Below are positions 25,333 through 25,528 of a DNA stretch of 25,528 nt, piece by piece. This stretch comes from a virus, in the IMG/VR virus record IMGVR_UViG_3300036770_004092, positions 1 to 25,528 of that record; one strand, 5' to 3'. The notes under the pieces were generated by a model. It was given only the letters and a program-made list of their open reading frames with translations, had not been told where the DNA came from and ran no database searches. Position numbers and translations under genes: made by a program. Position 1 is the first letter of the stretch. Every line of letters begins with the position of its first letter.

Positions 25333-25528
25333 CCATGAACAACTGGCACCTCCTCTATAACACCACGACAGGCCAAAGCGTCAGCATCGGCACCGTCATC
25401 GCCGATCCGCTCCCCGCAGGCATCACCGCGCTCCCGCTCACCGACGAGCAAGGCGAAGGACTACAAAACGGCAGCCTCATCTGGGACGCCGCGACCCGCA
25501 GCTTGATCCCCACGCCGCCGCCCGCTGT
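25329..25528 (+). CDS. Partial hypothetical virion-associated protein, runs off right edge
   Basis: At least 66 residues, (M)TMNNWHLLYNTTTGQSVSIG then TVIADPLPAGITALPLTDEQ and WDAATRSLIP. Small proteins with L-Y-x-x-x-T-G-x-x-x-S-I-G-T and W-D-x-x-T-R-x-x occur among phage tail-fibre genes. It starts at the ATGA overlap (25329) or at the ATG six bases later. The stop is beyond the window. Confidence 0.55.
   Translation, partial: MTMNNWHLLYNTTTGQSVSIGTVIADPLPAGITALPLTDEQGEGLQNGSLIWDAATRSLIPTPPPA

Overview
The window reads as one continuous piece of a temperate, podovirus-like tailed-phage genome (free phage, prophage or metagenomic assembly). It is GC-rich and densely packed. Most genes overlap by 1-4 bases through ATGA, TAATG or GTGA junctions, and most are under 130 codons. 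The hallmark genes are a tyrosine integrase, a DnaB-type helicase, a recombination module, the large terminase subunit, a scaffold, an SU10-like (DUF5309-type) major capsid protein and a 700-residue portal. The host cannot be named from this sequence. A high-GC Gram-negative host, possibly Verrucomicrobiota, is a guess based on the lipoprotein, the A/C-rich leaders and the general character of the genes. No lysis gene and no tail tube, sheath or tape-measure gene is recognised; these may lie beyond the right edge.

Layout. (1) 1-2613, minus strand: integrase (C-terminus off the left edge), a tRNA-Met 5'-half that is a candidate attP, and a five-gene operon that includes a PEGA-domain lipoprotein. 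(2) 2614-3132: control region with a ribbon-helix-helix repressor candidate divergent from a small excisionase-type HTH gene. (3) 3133-4766: a run of tiny early genes ending in an intrinsic terminator. (4) 4769-9121: a small-terminase-like HTH protein, two paralogous PD-(D/E)XK nucleases flanking a lambda-O-like replication initiator with five in-gene iterons, then more small phage genes. (5) 9118-15079: a strong promoter candidate, replicative helicase, Holliday-junction-type nuclease, ssDNA-binding protein, RecB/Cas4-like exonuclease, a small HExxH protein and accessory genes, ending in an odd stretch (14210-14656) rich in dyads that may encode a structured RNA. (6) 15180-18047: Gp88-like protein, large terminase and two small genes. 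(7) 18048-18568: a 520-bp non-coding region packed with inverted repeats, ending in a promoter. (8) 18569-25528: a 20-codon leader ORF, scaffold, capsid, decoration-like protein, portal and tail or fibre-like proteins, open at the right edge.

How it fits together. The short motif TGTCCA(T) recurs at the putative promoters of the minus-strand lysogeny operon (2 copies, 20 bp apart), the helicase operon (3 copies, 10 bp apart) and the structural operon (a 16-bp palindrome), with one more copy in the repressor/HTH intergenic region. This suggests one regulator, most simply the ribbon-helix-helix protein, acting on all the main transcription units. The iterons inside the initiator gene look like a lambda-type origin, and similar GTCA/TGAC dyads reappear after the terminase gene and in the long non-coding region.
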